Program-made: the position numbers and the translations under genes
The notes under the pieces: model-generated
Told to the model about the DNA's origin: nothing
Database searches by the model: none
Seen by the model: the letters and a program-made list of their open reading frames with translations, nothing else
In this document: positions 1 to 6,300 of the stretch, piece by piece
Numbering within the stretch: position 1 is the first letter of the stretch
How the letters are laid out: each line of letters starts with the position of its first letter
Assembly: GCA_963592385.1 (NCBI GenBank)
Contig: CAVAWX010000060.1
Coordinates: forward strand, 1 to 11,248
Source: CAVAWX01 sp963592385
GTDB taxonomy: Bacteria; Actinomycetota; Coriobacteriia; Coriobacteriales; QAMH01
DNA length: 11,248 nt
Direction of reading: 5' to 3'

Positions 1-825
1 GGCGGGCGCGGCCGGCAGGGACGCCCCTTTTCCTCCCCTTGCGGCAGCGGCGTCTATTTCAGCGTGCTCTTGCGCAGCGCCGCGCCCCTCGACGCGGGGC
101 TGTTGAGCGCGAGGGCGGCCCTGGCCGTCTGCGAGGCCTGCGAGGCGCTGGCCGCCGATGCGGGGACGCGGGCGGAATGCCTCGTGAAATGGCCCAACGA
201 CGTCTACTGCCGAGAGAAGAAGCTCGCGGGCATACTCATCGAGGGCGGACACGACGCAGGCGGCAACGGCGGTGCGCACGGTGACAGCGTGCACAGCGGC
301 AGCGGCGGTGCGCACGGCGGCGACGCGGACGGTGAGGCGGGCGGCTGGTACTACGTCGTCGGCATCGGGATAAACGTCTACGAGCCGTACGAAGGCTGGC
401 CGCCCGAGCTTGCGCGCGCCGGGGCGCTGCTGGAACGCGGGCAGGCAAACTCGGGCGCGGGCGAGGCAGACGGCGGCTGCGAAAACGCAGACGACGCAAA
501 CGGCGGCGGCATTGCGGACGCAGCAGGCGGCGGCGGCATCGCGCACGCACGAGAATTCCTCGTCGGCCGCATACGCGCGCAGCTCGCAGACGCCCCCTCC
601 CCCGCTTCGGACAACGCGGCGCTGCTGCAGGCGTATCGCACGCGCTCCTTGCTCACGGGAAGGACCATCGAGGTCGAATGCGGCGGCGCGCATTTCACCG
701 CCGTGGTAGACGGCATCGACGACGATTTCTCCCTGCGCGTGCGCGAGGGCGAAAAGACCCGGCACTTGCGCTGTGGCGAGGTCCACCTGCATCTCGGCGA
801 CATGGACGAGAAAACCGCGCGCTAG
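1..825 (+). CDS. birA: Biotin-[acetyl-CoA-carboxylase] ligase, BirA catalytic and C-terminal domains (5' end outside window)
   Basis: The frame is open from base 1, so the gene is cut by the window edge; the TAG stop is at 823-825. Visible landmarks of a biotin-protein ligase are GRGRQGRPFSSP at the very start (biotin/AMP loop), then KWPNDVY and KLAGILIEG, then VGIGINV, and finally the SH3-like C-terminal domain from about base 640 (LLTGRTIEV ... GEVHLH). The enzyme makes biotinyl-5'-AMP and transfers biotin to the carrier lysine of cytoplasmic biotin carboxylases. Whether an N-terminal repressor helix-turn-helix exists cannot be seen. Two Gly/Ala/Asp/His-rich low-complexity inserts (about 247-345 and 445-543) interrupt the catalytic domain at apparent surface loops, before GWYYVVGIGIN and before the helix EFLVGRI; neither belongs to the family core. 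All key motifs are intact, so the protein is probably active. The family call is firm; the effect of the inserts is unknown. Confidence 0.93.
   Translation, partial: GGRGRQGRPFSSPCGSGVYFSVLLRSAAPLDAGLLSARAALAVCEACEALAADAGTRAECLVKWPNDVYCREKKLAGILIEGGHDAGGNGGAHGDSVHSGSGGAHGGDADGEAGGWYYVVGIGINVYEPYEGWPPELARAGALLERGQANSGAGEADGGCENADDANGGGIADAAGGGGIAHAREFLVGRIRAQLADAPSPASDNAALLQAYRTRSLLTGRTIEVECGGAHFTAVVDGIDDDFSLRVREGEKTRHLRCGEVHLHLGDMDEKTAR
247..345 (+). repeat. Low-complexity in-frame insert 1 of birA with a 36-nt imperfect tandem repeat
   Basis: The 14-mer GGCGGTGCGCACGG occurs at 268-281 and again at 304-317, a 36-nt (12-codon) period. It encodes the repeated peptide GGAHG within a Gly/His/Asp/Ser stretch. 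It lies between the KLAGILIEG strand and the WYYVVGIGIN strand of the ligase, where family members have a short loop. The repeat length is a multiple of three, so copy changes would keep the frame. Confidence 0.7.
445..543 (+). repeat. Low-complexity in-frame insert 2 of birA with a 27-nt repeat
   Basis: A second Gly/Ala/Asp/Asn-rich stretch lies between the ALLERG helix and the REFLVGRI helix. The unit GGCGGCGGCATYGCG appears at 502-516 and 529-543, a 27-nt (9-codon) period giving the repeated peptide GGGIA. No ordered domain is recognisable in it. Confidence 0.65.
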
Positions 826-900
826 CGTGAAGCGGCGCCCCCGTTCACCGCACGCGAAACGCACACGCTCCGTGCCGCACATCCGCCGCGCTGCAATCCG

Positions 901-929
901 CCGTCAAGGCGCGCTCCAAGCGCTACAAT
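901..929 (+). promoter_or_regulatory. Candidate sigma-70 type promoter of moeA
   Basis: TACAAT at 924-929 matches the -10 consensus in five of six positions. Seventeen bases upstream, CCGTCA at 901-906 is a weak -35 (three of six). Transcription would begin near 936, giving a leader of about 37 nt to the ATG at 973. The ATG at 928 lies inside the -10 box, which argues against it as the start codon. No experimental support; the -35 is poor. Confidence 0.45.
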
Positions 930-972
930 GCCCGAGCGAAAAGAAAGCTCGCCGAAGAGAAAGGCGCCCGCC

Positions 973-2232
973 ATGCCCGATATGCTCAGCCTTGAAGAAG
1001 CCCGCCAGCGCGTGCTCGAGAACACGCAGGTCCTGCCCGTCGTCGAGGTCGAGCTGCTCGACGCCTGCGGGCGCGTGGCAGCCGCCGACCTGGCCGCCGA
1101 CATCGACAACGCGCCCTTCGCGCACGTGGCCATGGACGGCTACGCGCTGCGTGCCGAGCAGATCGCCGGCGCGAGCGAGGAACATCCGGTCGAGCTCGAC
1201 GTGGTGGCCGAGATCGCGGCAGGCGACGACTTCACCGACAGCTTCGGCGAGGGCCAGTGCGTGCGCATCATGACGGGCGCGAAGCTGCCCGCGTGTGCCG
1301 ACACCTGCGTGAAGTACGAGGTGGTCGGCGTCGTGGCAGGCGAGGGCAAGGCAGGCGGGCGCGTGTCGTTTTCCGCTCCGGCCAAGCTTGGCCAAAACGT
1401 GCGCGCGGCCGGCGAGGAGGCGCGGGCCGGCGAGGTCGTCGTACACGCCGGCGAGGTCGTGAACAGCGCGGGGATCGGCTTTCTCGCAGGTTGCGGCATC
1501 ACCAAGGTGCCCGTCTTCACCCGCCCCCGCGTGGCCATCATGGCGACGGGCTCGGAGCTCGTGCCGCACGACCAGGTGCCTTCCGGCGCGAAGATCCGCA
1601 ACTCGAACGCGCCTGCCATCGCGGCGTGCGTGCGCGAGGCCGGCGGCGTGCCCGACATACTGCCCATCGTGCGCGACACCTACGAGGAGCTGCGCGACGC
1701 GGTGAAGGCGGCGGTGGCCGACCACGACATGGTCGTCACCACGGGCGGCGCGGCAAACGGCGACTACGACTTCATCAAGCAGGTCGTCTCTGACCTGGGG
1801 CGGGCGCACGTCACCCTCGTGAACATGCGCCCCGGCAAGGCCGAGACCTACGGCACCGTGGACGGCGTGCCCGTGGCGGGGCTGCCCGGCAACCCGGCGG
1901 CGGCCTACATCGGGTTCCAGATGCTCATACGGCCGGCGCTGCGCAAGATGCAGGGCTACAGCCACTTCGAGCGCATGCGCGTGATGGCGCGGCTGAGCTG
2001 CGATATTCGTGCGAAGAAAGACGCGCGGATGACGCTCATGCGCGCCGTGATGACGCGCGGCGCCGGCGGCGGTTACGAGGTCGCGCCGCTCGACAAGCAG
2101 TCCTCGGGGCTGTTCGGGCCGCTGCAGAAGAGCAACGCGCTGGTCGTCGTGGAGCGCGGCGACGTGGCGCATGCGGCCGGCGAGGAGATCGCCTGCCTGC
2201 TGCTCGACGTGGACGAGGAGTGCGTGCTGTAG
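973..2232 (+). CDS. moeA: Molybdopterin molybdotransferase MoeA
   Basis: A 419-aa protein of normal MoeA length. MoeA inserts molybdate into adenylylated molybdopterin to give active molybdenum cofactor in the cytoplasm. Family landmarks in order: MDGYA (54-58), RIMTGAKLP (about 98-106), the MPT-binding fold start RPRVAIMATGSELV (185-197), KIRNSN (207-212), the TTGGAANGDYDF loop (256-267, equivalent to the canonical SGGVSVGDYD), RPGKAETYG (286-294) and GLPGNPAA (303-310), then the C-terminal beta domain. The loop variants GGAANGDYD and PGKAETYG differ from the E. coli form. The start at 973 is chosen because AGAAAGG stands 8 nt upstream; the in-frame ATG at 928 has no ribosome site and overlaps a candidate -10 box. 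The gene is monocistronic here: birA ends 147 nt upstream and xerC converges from the other side. The organism should therefore have molybdoenzymes; none is visible in the window. Confidence 0.95.
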   Translation: MPDMLSLEEARQRVLENTQVLPVVEVELLDACGRVAAADLAADIDNAPFAHVAMDGYALRAEQIAGASEEHPVELDVVAEIAAGDDFTDSFGEGQCVRIMTGAKLPACADTCVKYEVVGVVAGEGKAGGRVSFSAPAKLGQNVRAAGEEARAGEVVVHAGEVVNSAGIGFLAGCGITKVPVFTRPRVAIMATGSELVPHDQVPSGAKIRNSNAPAIAACVREAGGVPDILPIVRDTYEELRDAVKAAVADHDMVVTTGGAANGDYDFIKQVVSDLGRAHVTLVNMRPGKAETYGTVDGVPVAGLPGNPAAAYIGFQMLIRPALRKMQGYSHFERMRVMARLSCDIRAKKDARMTLMRAVMTRGAGGGYEVAPLDKQSSGLFGPLQKSNALVVVERGDVAHAAGEEIACLLLDVDEECVL

Positions 2233-2233
2233 A

Positions 2234-2269
2234 GCCCGCCGGGGCGTTCACGCGCGGACGCGGCGGGGC
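2234..2269 (+). terminator. GC-rich hairpin right after moeA, possible terminator
   Basis: GCCCGCCG (2234-2241) pairs with CGGCGGGGC (2261-2269) with one bulged G, beginning one base after the moeA stop. No T run follows, so it would be a non-canonical, hairpin-only terminator or part of a Rho-dependent end. Confidence 0.35.
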
Positions 2270-2327
2270 GCGGACGAGAAGCGCAGACGCAGCGGCGCGG
2301 GCGGCGCGGGCGTTTCACTACGACGGG

Positions 2328-2352
2328 TGAACGGGGCAGCTTTCGCCGTTCA
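2328..2352. terminator. Inverted repeat at the xerC stop codon, weak bidirectional terminator candidate
   Basis: TGAACGG (2328-2334) and CCGTTCA (2346-2352) form a perfect 7-bp stem with an 11-nt loop. The distal arm overlaps the xerC stop codon on the minus strand. The position between convergent moeA and xerC suits a terminator, but no T tract is present on either side. Confidence 0.25.
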
Positions 2353-3291
2353 TGCGCGGGGGTGCGTGCGCGCGTAGGTCTCCTTCATGTGCTCGAGCGA
2401 GAGATTCGCGTAAATCTGGGTGGTGGACAGGCTCGCGTGCCCGAGCATGTCCTGCACGCTGCGCAAATCGGCGCCGCCTTCCACGAGGTCGGTGGCAAAG
2501 GCGTGGCGCATGTCGTGCGGATGCAGCGACGCGTCCAAGCCGGCCTGGGCCGCGCGCGCATGGAAGACCCGGCGCAGCGCCGCCGTCGTCATGGGGTTTC
2601 CCCGCGTGGACACGAACATCTCGGCCACAGGGCCTTTCACCATGAGCTGCGGACGCGCCTCGTCAAGGTAGGCGCGCGCGCACGAGAGGGCGAGCGCGTG
2701 GAGGGGCACGATGCGCTCCTTTCCGCCCTTGCCGAAAAGCCGGACCTCGCCTGAGGAAAAGTCGATGTCGGCCGGCTTCAGGGCGGCGATTTCGGCGATG
2801 CGCGCGCCGCATGCGTAGAGCAGCTCGAGGAAGGCGCGGTCGCGCATGTCGACGGCGCTTTCGGAGCCGCAGGTGGCCAGCAGCTTCTCGATGTCGGCCT
2901 GCGAGGTGATGCGCGGCAGCTCGCGCGCGACCTTCGGCGTGGCCGCGACAGCCGCCGGGTTTTCCTCGAGAAAGCCGCGCTCGTTCAAGTAGGAGAAGAA
3001 GCTGCGCACGGCGGCCAGGCGGCGGCACACCGTCTTGCGCGCGTAGCCCGCCCGGTCGAGCTCGGCCATGTAGCGGCGGAAACGGCGGTGGTCCAGATGC
3101 AGGGGGTCGACACCGGCGCGTGCGGCCCACGACAGGTAGCCCCGCAGGTCGCCCGCATAAGCACGCACCGTGTGCGGCGAGAGGTTGCGCTCGACGTCGA
3201 GGTGGCGGATGAAGAGGCGCGCGTACTCGGCGGCCTGCGCGTCGAAGGCCTCGTCGTCAAAGAAGTCGAGCGGGTCGTGGGCAGCGCTCAT
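2350..3291 (-). CDS. xerC: Tyrosine recombinase XerC
   Basis: A 313-aa tyrosine site-specific recombinase, normal Xer length. The N-terminal SAM-like core-binding domain (about 20-110: FIRHLDVERNLSPHTVRAYAGDL) is followed by the catalytic domain. The full catalytic set is visible: Arg164 (GARIAEI), Lys188 (FGKGGKER), His259 and Arg262 (HPHDMRHAFATDL), His285 (LGHASLSTTQ) and the nucleophile Tyr294. XerC acts with XerD at dif and FtsK to resolve chromosome dimers; Xer proteins are also used by mobile elements. The ATG overlaps the trmFO stop as ATGA, so translation is coupled to trmFO. The trmFO-xerC pair is a known conserved arrangement in Gram-positives, which favours the housekeeping XerC role over an integrase. 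XerC versus XerD cannot be settled from motifs alone; the trmFO linkage is the main reason for the name. Confidence 0.93.
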   Translation of the reverse strand: MSAAHDPLDFFDDEAFDAQAAEYARLFIRHLDVERNLSPHTVRAYAGDLRGYLSWAARAGVDPLHLDHRRFRRYMAELDRAGYARKTVCRRLAAVRSFFSYLNERGFLEENPAAVAATPKVARELPRITSQADIEKLLATCGSESAVDMRDRAFLELLYACGARIAEIAALKPADIDFSSGEVRLFGKGGKERIVPLHALALSCARAYLDEARPQLMVKGPVAEMFVSTRGNPMTTAALRRVFHARAAQAGLDASLHPHDMRHAFATDLVEGGADLRSVQDMLGHASLSTTQIYANLSLEHMKETYARTHPRA

Positions 3292-4631
3292 GGCAGGAGC
3301 GCCGCTTCGAAGAGGTCGGCACGTCCGTCCACGAAGGCGGCGATCGCGGCGCGGCTGCGGGCGGCGTAGGCGGCCTTGCGCGCGCGCTTGTCGCGCACCT
3401 TCTCGGGCAAGGGGTCGATGATGCCGTAGTTCACGTGCATGGGCTGGTAGCCCTGCGTGGCCGGGTCCGTGGCGTAGGCCACGAGCGCCCCGAACAGGGT
3501 CTCGCGCGGCAGCCGCGGCGCAGGCAGGCCGGAGATCTCGGCGTAGACGGCCAGCGCGGCGAGCAGCCCCGAGGCCACGGCCTCCATGTAGCCTTCCGTG
3601 CCCGTCAGCTGGCCGGCCAGGTGCACGCCCGGGCGGCCCGGCAGGTCGAAGGCGGGGCCCAGCACGTGCGGCGCGTCCACGAAGGTGTTGCGGTGCATGA
3701 CCCCGAAGCGCGAGAACTCCGCGTGCTCGAGGCCGGGAATCATGCGAAACACCCGCTCCTGCTCGCCGAAGCGCAGGTTCGTCTGGAAGCCGACGAGGTT
3801 GTAGGCGCTGCGCGCGCGGTTCTCCGCACGCAGCTGCACGGCCGCCCAGGGGCGCCTGCCCGTGGCCGGGTCGGTCAGGCCCACGGGTTTCAGGGCGCCG
3901 AAGCGCAGGGCGTCGGCGCCCGTGCGCGCCACCTCCTCGACGGGCTGGCAGGCGGCGAACAGCTCGCGGCGCTCGAAGTCGCGCACAATCGTCCGCTCGG
4001 CTGCGACCAGCTCGGCGATGAAGCGCTCGTAGGCGTCGCGGGTGAAGGGGGCGTTCAGGTAGTCGGACGGCTCGCCCTTGTCGTAGCGGGACTGCTCGAA
4101 GACGCGCGTGCGGTCGATGGAGTCGGCCTCGACGATGGGCGCGGCCGCGTCGTAGAAGGCGAGGCTTTCCGCGCCCAGCTCCGCGGAGAGCTCGCGTGCC
4201 AGCGCGTCGCTGGTCAGAGGGCCTGTGGCCACGATGGCGGGCGCGGCGGGCAGCGTCGAAAGCGCGCGGCGCTCCACCTCCACGAGCGGGTGTTTTTCGA
4301 GAAGCGCGGTGACCGCGTCGGAAAACAACGTCCGGTCCACGGCAAGCGCCCCGCCCGCCGGCACCGAGCTTTCCCGCGCGGCGCGCAAGAGATACGAGCC
4401 CATGGCGTCCAGCTCGCGCTTCAGGGCGCCGGCCGCCGTGTCGGCGTCGTCGCTTTTGAACGAGTTCGAGCAGACGAGCTCGGCCGCGCCGCCCGTCTTG
4501 TGCACGGGCGTCTGTCGCTCGGGGCGCATCTCGACCAGGCGCACGGGCACGCCGCGGGCGGCAAGCTGCAGGGCCGCCTCGCTGCCCGCAAGGCCCGCGC
4601 CCACGACGGTGACTGTCGGAAACTTCTTCAT
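3288..4631 (-). CDS. trmFO: FADH2- and methylene-THF-dependent tRNA m5U54 methyltransferase TrmFO
   Basis: A 447-aa flavoprotein that methylates U54 in the T loop of tRNA using 5,10-methylenetetrahydrofolate as carbon donor and FADH2 as reductant. The N-terminal Rossmann motif VVGAGLAGSEAA (FAD) and LVEMRP are followed by LVCSNSFKS with Cys54 and by FAACQPVEE with Cys228, matching the two conserved functional cysteines of the family. Other family blocks are FYDAAAPIVEADSID, YLNAPFTRDAYERF, YNLVGFQTNLRFGEQ, RFGVMHRNTF, GQLTGTEGYMEA and YQPMHVNYGI. The frame stays open 141 nt further upstream, but the ATG at 4631 gives the family's normal length and GGTGA stands about 9 nt before it. The upstream extension is Arg/Ala-rich and looks untranslated. 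It overlaps xerC by 4 nt. Its presence rather than SAM-dependent TrmA is typical of Gram-positives and several other phyla. Confidence 0.96.
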   Translation of the reverse strand: MKKFPTVTVVGAGLAGSEAALQLAARGVPVRLVEMRPERQTPVHKTGGAAELVCSNSFKSDDADTAAGALKRELDAMGSYLLRAARESSVPAGGALAVDRTLFSDAVTALLEKHPLVEVERRALSTLPAAPAIVATGPLTSDALARELSAELGAESLAFYDAAAPIVEADSIDRTRVFEQSRYDKGEPSDYLNAPFTRDAYERFIAELVAAERTIVRDFERRELFAACQPVEEVARTGADALRFGALKPVGLTDPATGRRPWAAVQLRAENRARSAYNLVGFQTNLRFGEQERVFRMIPGLEHAEFSRFGVMHRNTFVDAPHVLGPAFDLPGRPGVHLAGQLTGTEGYMEAVASGLLAALAVYAEISGLPAPRLPRETLFGALVAYATDPATQGYQPMHVNYGIIDPLPEKVRDKRARKAAYAARSRAAIAAFVDGRADLFEAALLP

Positions 4632-4694
4632 ACCCTCGTTTTCACCCGCAAAAGACATGTTGGACGGTTCACGCAATCGTCGCCGGCTCTCACT

Positions 4695-4724
4695 CGTCCG
4701 CACGCGTCCGCACGCGTTCGCACG
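4695..4724 (-). repeat. 10-bp tandem repeat in the trmFO leader
   Basis: On the plus strand CGTCCGCACG is repeated at 4695-4704 and 4705-4714, then CGTTCGCACG at 4715-4724, followed by a degenerate CGCACGCGCA. Units are one helical turn apart and create ACGCGT palindromes. The array lies about 65-95 nt upstream of the trmFO start codon, downstream of the candidate -10 box, so it would be transcribed. Function unknown. Confidence 0.6.
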
Positions 4725-4770
4725 CGCACGCGCACGTGCAATCGAGGGGGCAAAACCGGCGCACACCTTC

Positions 4771-4776
4771 ACTATA
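4771..4776 (-). promoter_or_regulatory. Candidate -10 box for the trmFO-xerC operon
   Basis: On the minus strand TATAGT matches the -10 consensus in five of six positions and is an AT island in a GC-rich spacer between dnaJ and trmFO. No -35 hexamer is recognisable 16-18 nt upstream. The implied leader is about 130 nt. Weak evidence. Confidence 0.3.
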
Positions 4777-4805
4777 TCGGATTCGGCGACGCGCGCGCAC
4801 AGGCG

Positions 4806-5921
4806 CTAGCGGCGCGAGAGCGGGGCGCGTTTCTCCGATTCGGCATGCCCCAGCTCGTCGTCGAGGGAGCGCAGCAGCTCCTTTGCCTTGCGCGAGAGCT
4901 TGGACGGCACGACGACCGTGATATGCACGAAGAGGTCCCCGCGCTTTTCCGGCTTGCGCAGGCGCGGCATGCCGTGCCCCTTCACCCGCAGCATCTGGTC
5001 GGGCTGGCAGCCGGCCGGCACGGGCACCTCGACCACCTCGTCGTCTAGGATGCCCTCCACCTCGATGGTCGCGCCGAGGGCCGCCTGCGCGATGGAGACG
5101 TTGGCGCGCGTGTGCAGGTGGTCGCCGTCGCGCTCGAAGTACTTGTGCTGCTCGACGCGCACCGTGGCGATCAAGTCGCCTGCCGCCGCGCCGTTCATCC
5201 CGGCCTCGCCGCGTCCGGCCGCGCGGACCTGCTGGCCGTCCTTGATGCCGGCGGGGATCTCGATGGTCAGGCGCTCGCGGTCGGGCACGCGCCCCTGGCC
5301 GCCGCATTCCGAGCAGGGGTTTTCCACCGTCGAGCCCGTGCCGCCGCACTCCGGGCAGGTGCTGGCCGTCTGCATGTCGCCCAGGAAGGTGTGCTGGACG
5401 CTGACCACGCGCCCGCTGCCGCCGCAGGTCTTGCAGGTGCTCATCGAGCCGCCGTCGGCGCTGCCGCTGCCGCCGCATTCCTCGCAGGGCGCGAGGCGGT
5501 CGTAGACGACCTCCTTCTTCACCCCGACGGCCGCCTCCTCGAGGGTGAGGCGCAGGCCGATGCCCATGTCGCGCCCCTCGCGGCGGGCCTGCGGGCCGCG
5601 CGAGCCGCCGCCCATGCCGCCGAAGAAGCTGGAGAAGATGTCGCCCATGCCGCCGAAGATGTCGCTCATGTCGACGTTTTGGTAGCCGCCGCCGAAGCCG
5701 CCGGCCGCCTCGGCCGTGCCGTAGCGGTCGTAGAGGGCCTTCTTCTGCGGGTCGCTCAAGACGTCGTAGGCCTCGTTGAGCTCCTTGAAGCGCTCCTCGG
5801 CGTCGGGCGCCTTGTTCACGTCCGGGTGCAGCTCGCGCGCCTTGCGGCGAAACGCCTTCTTGATGTCGTGGTCGCTGGCGTCGCGCGACACGCCAAGTAT
5901 GTCGTAGAACTCGTAGGCCAC
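4806..5921 (-). CDS. dnaJ: Chaperone protein DnaJ (Hsp40)
   Basis: A 371-aa type I J-protein, co-chaperone that loads substrates on DnaK and stimulates its ATPase. The J domain starts at residue 4 (EFYDILGVSRDAS) with HPD at 32-34. A Gly/Phe/Met-rich linker covers about 73-108. The zinc-binding region has four CxxCxGxG units with cysteines 146/149, 163/166, 189/192 and 203/206. The C-terminal substrate domains follow (LTIEIPAGIKDGQQ ... GDLFVHITVVVPSKLS). The start is a GTG at 5921, chosen because it gives the usual family length and J-domain position; GGCGG about 10 nt upstream is a modest ribosome site. An in-frame ATG at 5984 with GAGGG 9 nt upstream would add 21 residues with no family match and is a real alternative. 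hemW lies upstream on the same strand; hrcA, grpE and dnaK are absent from the window and no CIRCE element is visible. Confidence 0.95.
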   Translation of the reverse strand: MAYEFYDILGVSRDASDHDIKKAFRRKARELHPDVNKAPDAEERFKELNEAYDVLSDPQKKALYDRYGTAEAAGGFGGGYQNVDMSDIFGGMGDIFSSFFGGMGGGSRGPQARREGRDMGIGLRLTLEEAAVGVKKEVVYDRLAPCEECGGSGSADGGSMSTCKTCGGSGRVVSVQHTFLGDMQTASTCPECGGTGSTVENPCSECGGQGRVPDRERLTIEIPAGIKDGQQVRAAGRGEAGMNGAAAGDLIATVRVEQHKYFERDGDHLHTRANVSIAQAALGATIEVEGILDDEVVEVPVPAGCQPDQMLRVKGHGMPRLRKPEKRGDLFVHITVVVPSKLSRKAKELLRSLDDELGHAESEKRAPLSRR

Positions 5922-6300
5922 CGTCTGAAAACCGCCGTCCCCCTCGTGACTTTCCTCGTGCAGGTTGCGCGGCGTGCGGCGCATGTCCGTGCGCCCTCGC
6001 CAAAAAAACGCGTGCCTGCGCACGCGTCCTCGTATTCGATGCGGGTATTGTGCGCCGCGGGCGCGTCGGCGTGAAGGCGTGGGCGGCGAAACGTTTACCA
6101 CCCGTCACCATCCCGCGCAAAAGCGGGGATGGGCGGCGGTGGCATGGGCGGATGCAAAGTGGTGAAGAAGGAAGGCGGACGAGGCGTGGGGTGGTGAAGA
6201 GGTGCGGCGCGGCAAAGGAGCGCGACGGCGAGGCGGGTGAAAGGGTGAAGAGGATGATGGGGAATGCGGACGTGAGGGACAGGGGTGTGGAGCTGGGAGT
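5922..6300. other. hemW-dnaJ spacer with C-rich transcript strand and strong hairpin
   Basis: This 379-nt stretch holds no convincing gene. From about 6135 to 6300 the plus strand is almost all G and A with many GGTGAAG-like units; the hemW transcript is therefore rich in C and poor in G, the composition of a Rho-loading (rut) site. At 6108-6132 CCATCCC-CGC and GCG-GGGATGG form a 10-bp stem with one bulged G and an AAAA loop (TTTT on the minus strand). The T-run hairpin at 6002-6027 follows. hrcA, expected here in many Gram-positives, is missing. Confidence 0.5.
6002..6027 (-). terminator. Intrinsic terminator-like hairpin with T run between hemW and dnaJ
   Basis: On the minus strand ACGCGTG and CACGCGT (plus coordinates 6008-6014 and 6021-6027) form a perfect 7-bp stem with a 6-nt loop, immediately followed by seven T residues (6002-6008 are A on the plus strand). 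This is the clearest intrinsic terminator shape in the window. It ends 18 nt before the alternative dnaJ ATG and 81 nt before the GTG, so it either ends hemW transcripts or acts as an attenuator in a dnaJ leader. Confidence 0.6.

Noticed and set aside
928..972. Upstream ATG as moeA start, adding 15 residues
   Set aside because: No ribosome site, lies inside a TACAAT -10 box, and the added residues are not part of MoeA; the ATG at 973 has AGAAAGG at good spacing.
904..2172. 422-codon minus-strand open frame opposite moeA
   Set aside because: His/Arg/Ala-rich shadow of a GC-rich gene in the opposite strand; no family features, while the plus strand gives a clear MoeA.
2350..3291. Integrase of a mobile element
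   Set aside because: Coupled ATGA overlap with trmFO and normal Xer length fit the housekeeping XerC; no attachment sites or element genes adjoin it.
3435..5048. 537-codon plus-strand open frame across trmFO and dnaJ
   Set aside because: Spans the 3' end of one gene, a spacer and another gene in antisense; composition is that of complemented high-GC codons, and TrmFO and DnaJ explain the region.
4690..6120. 476-codon minus-strand frame overlapping dnaJ
   Set aside because: Arg/Gly/Pro-rich out-of-frame reading of dnaJ; the correct frame has a J domain and four zinc motifs.
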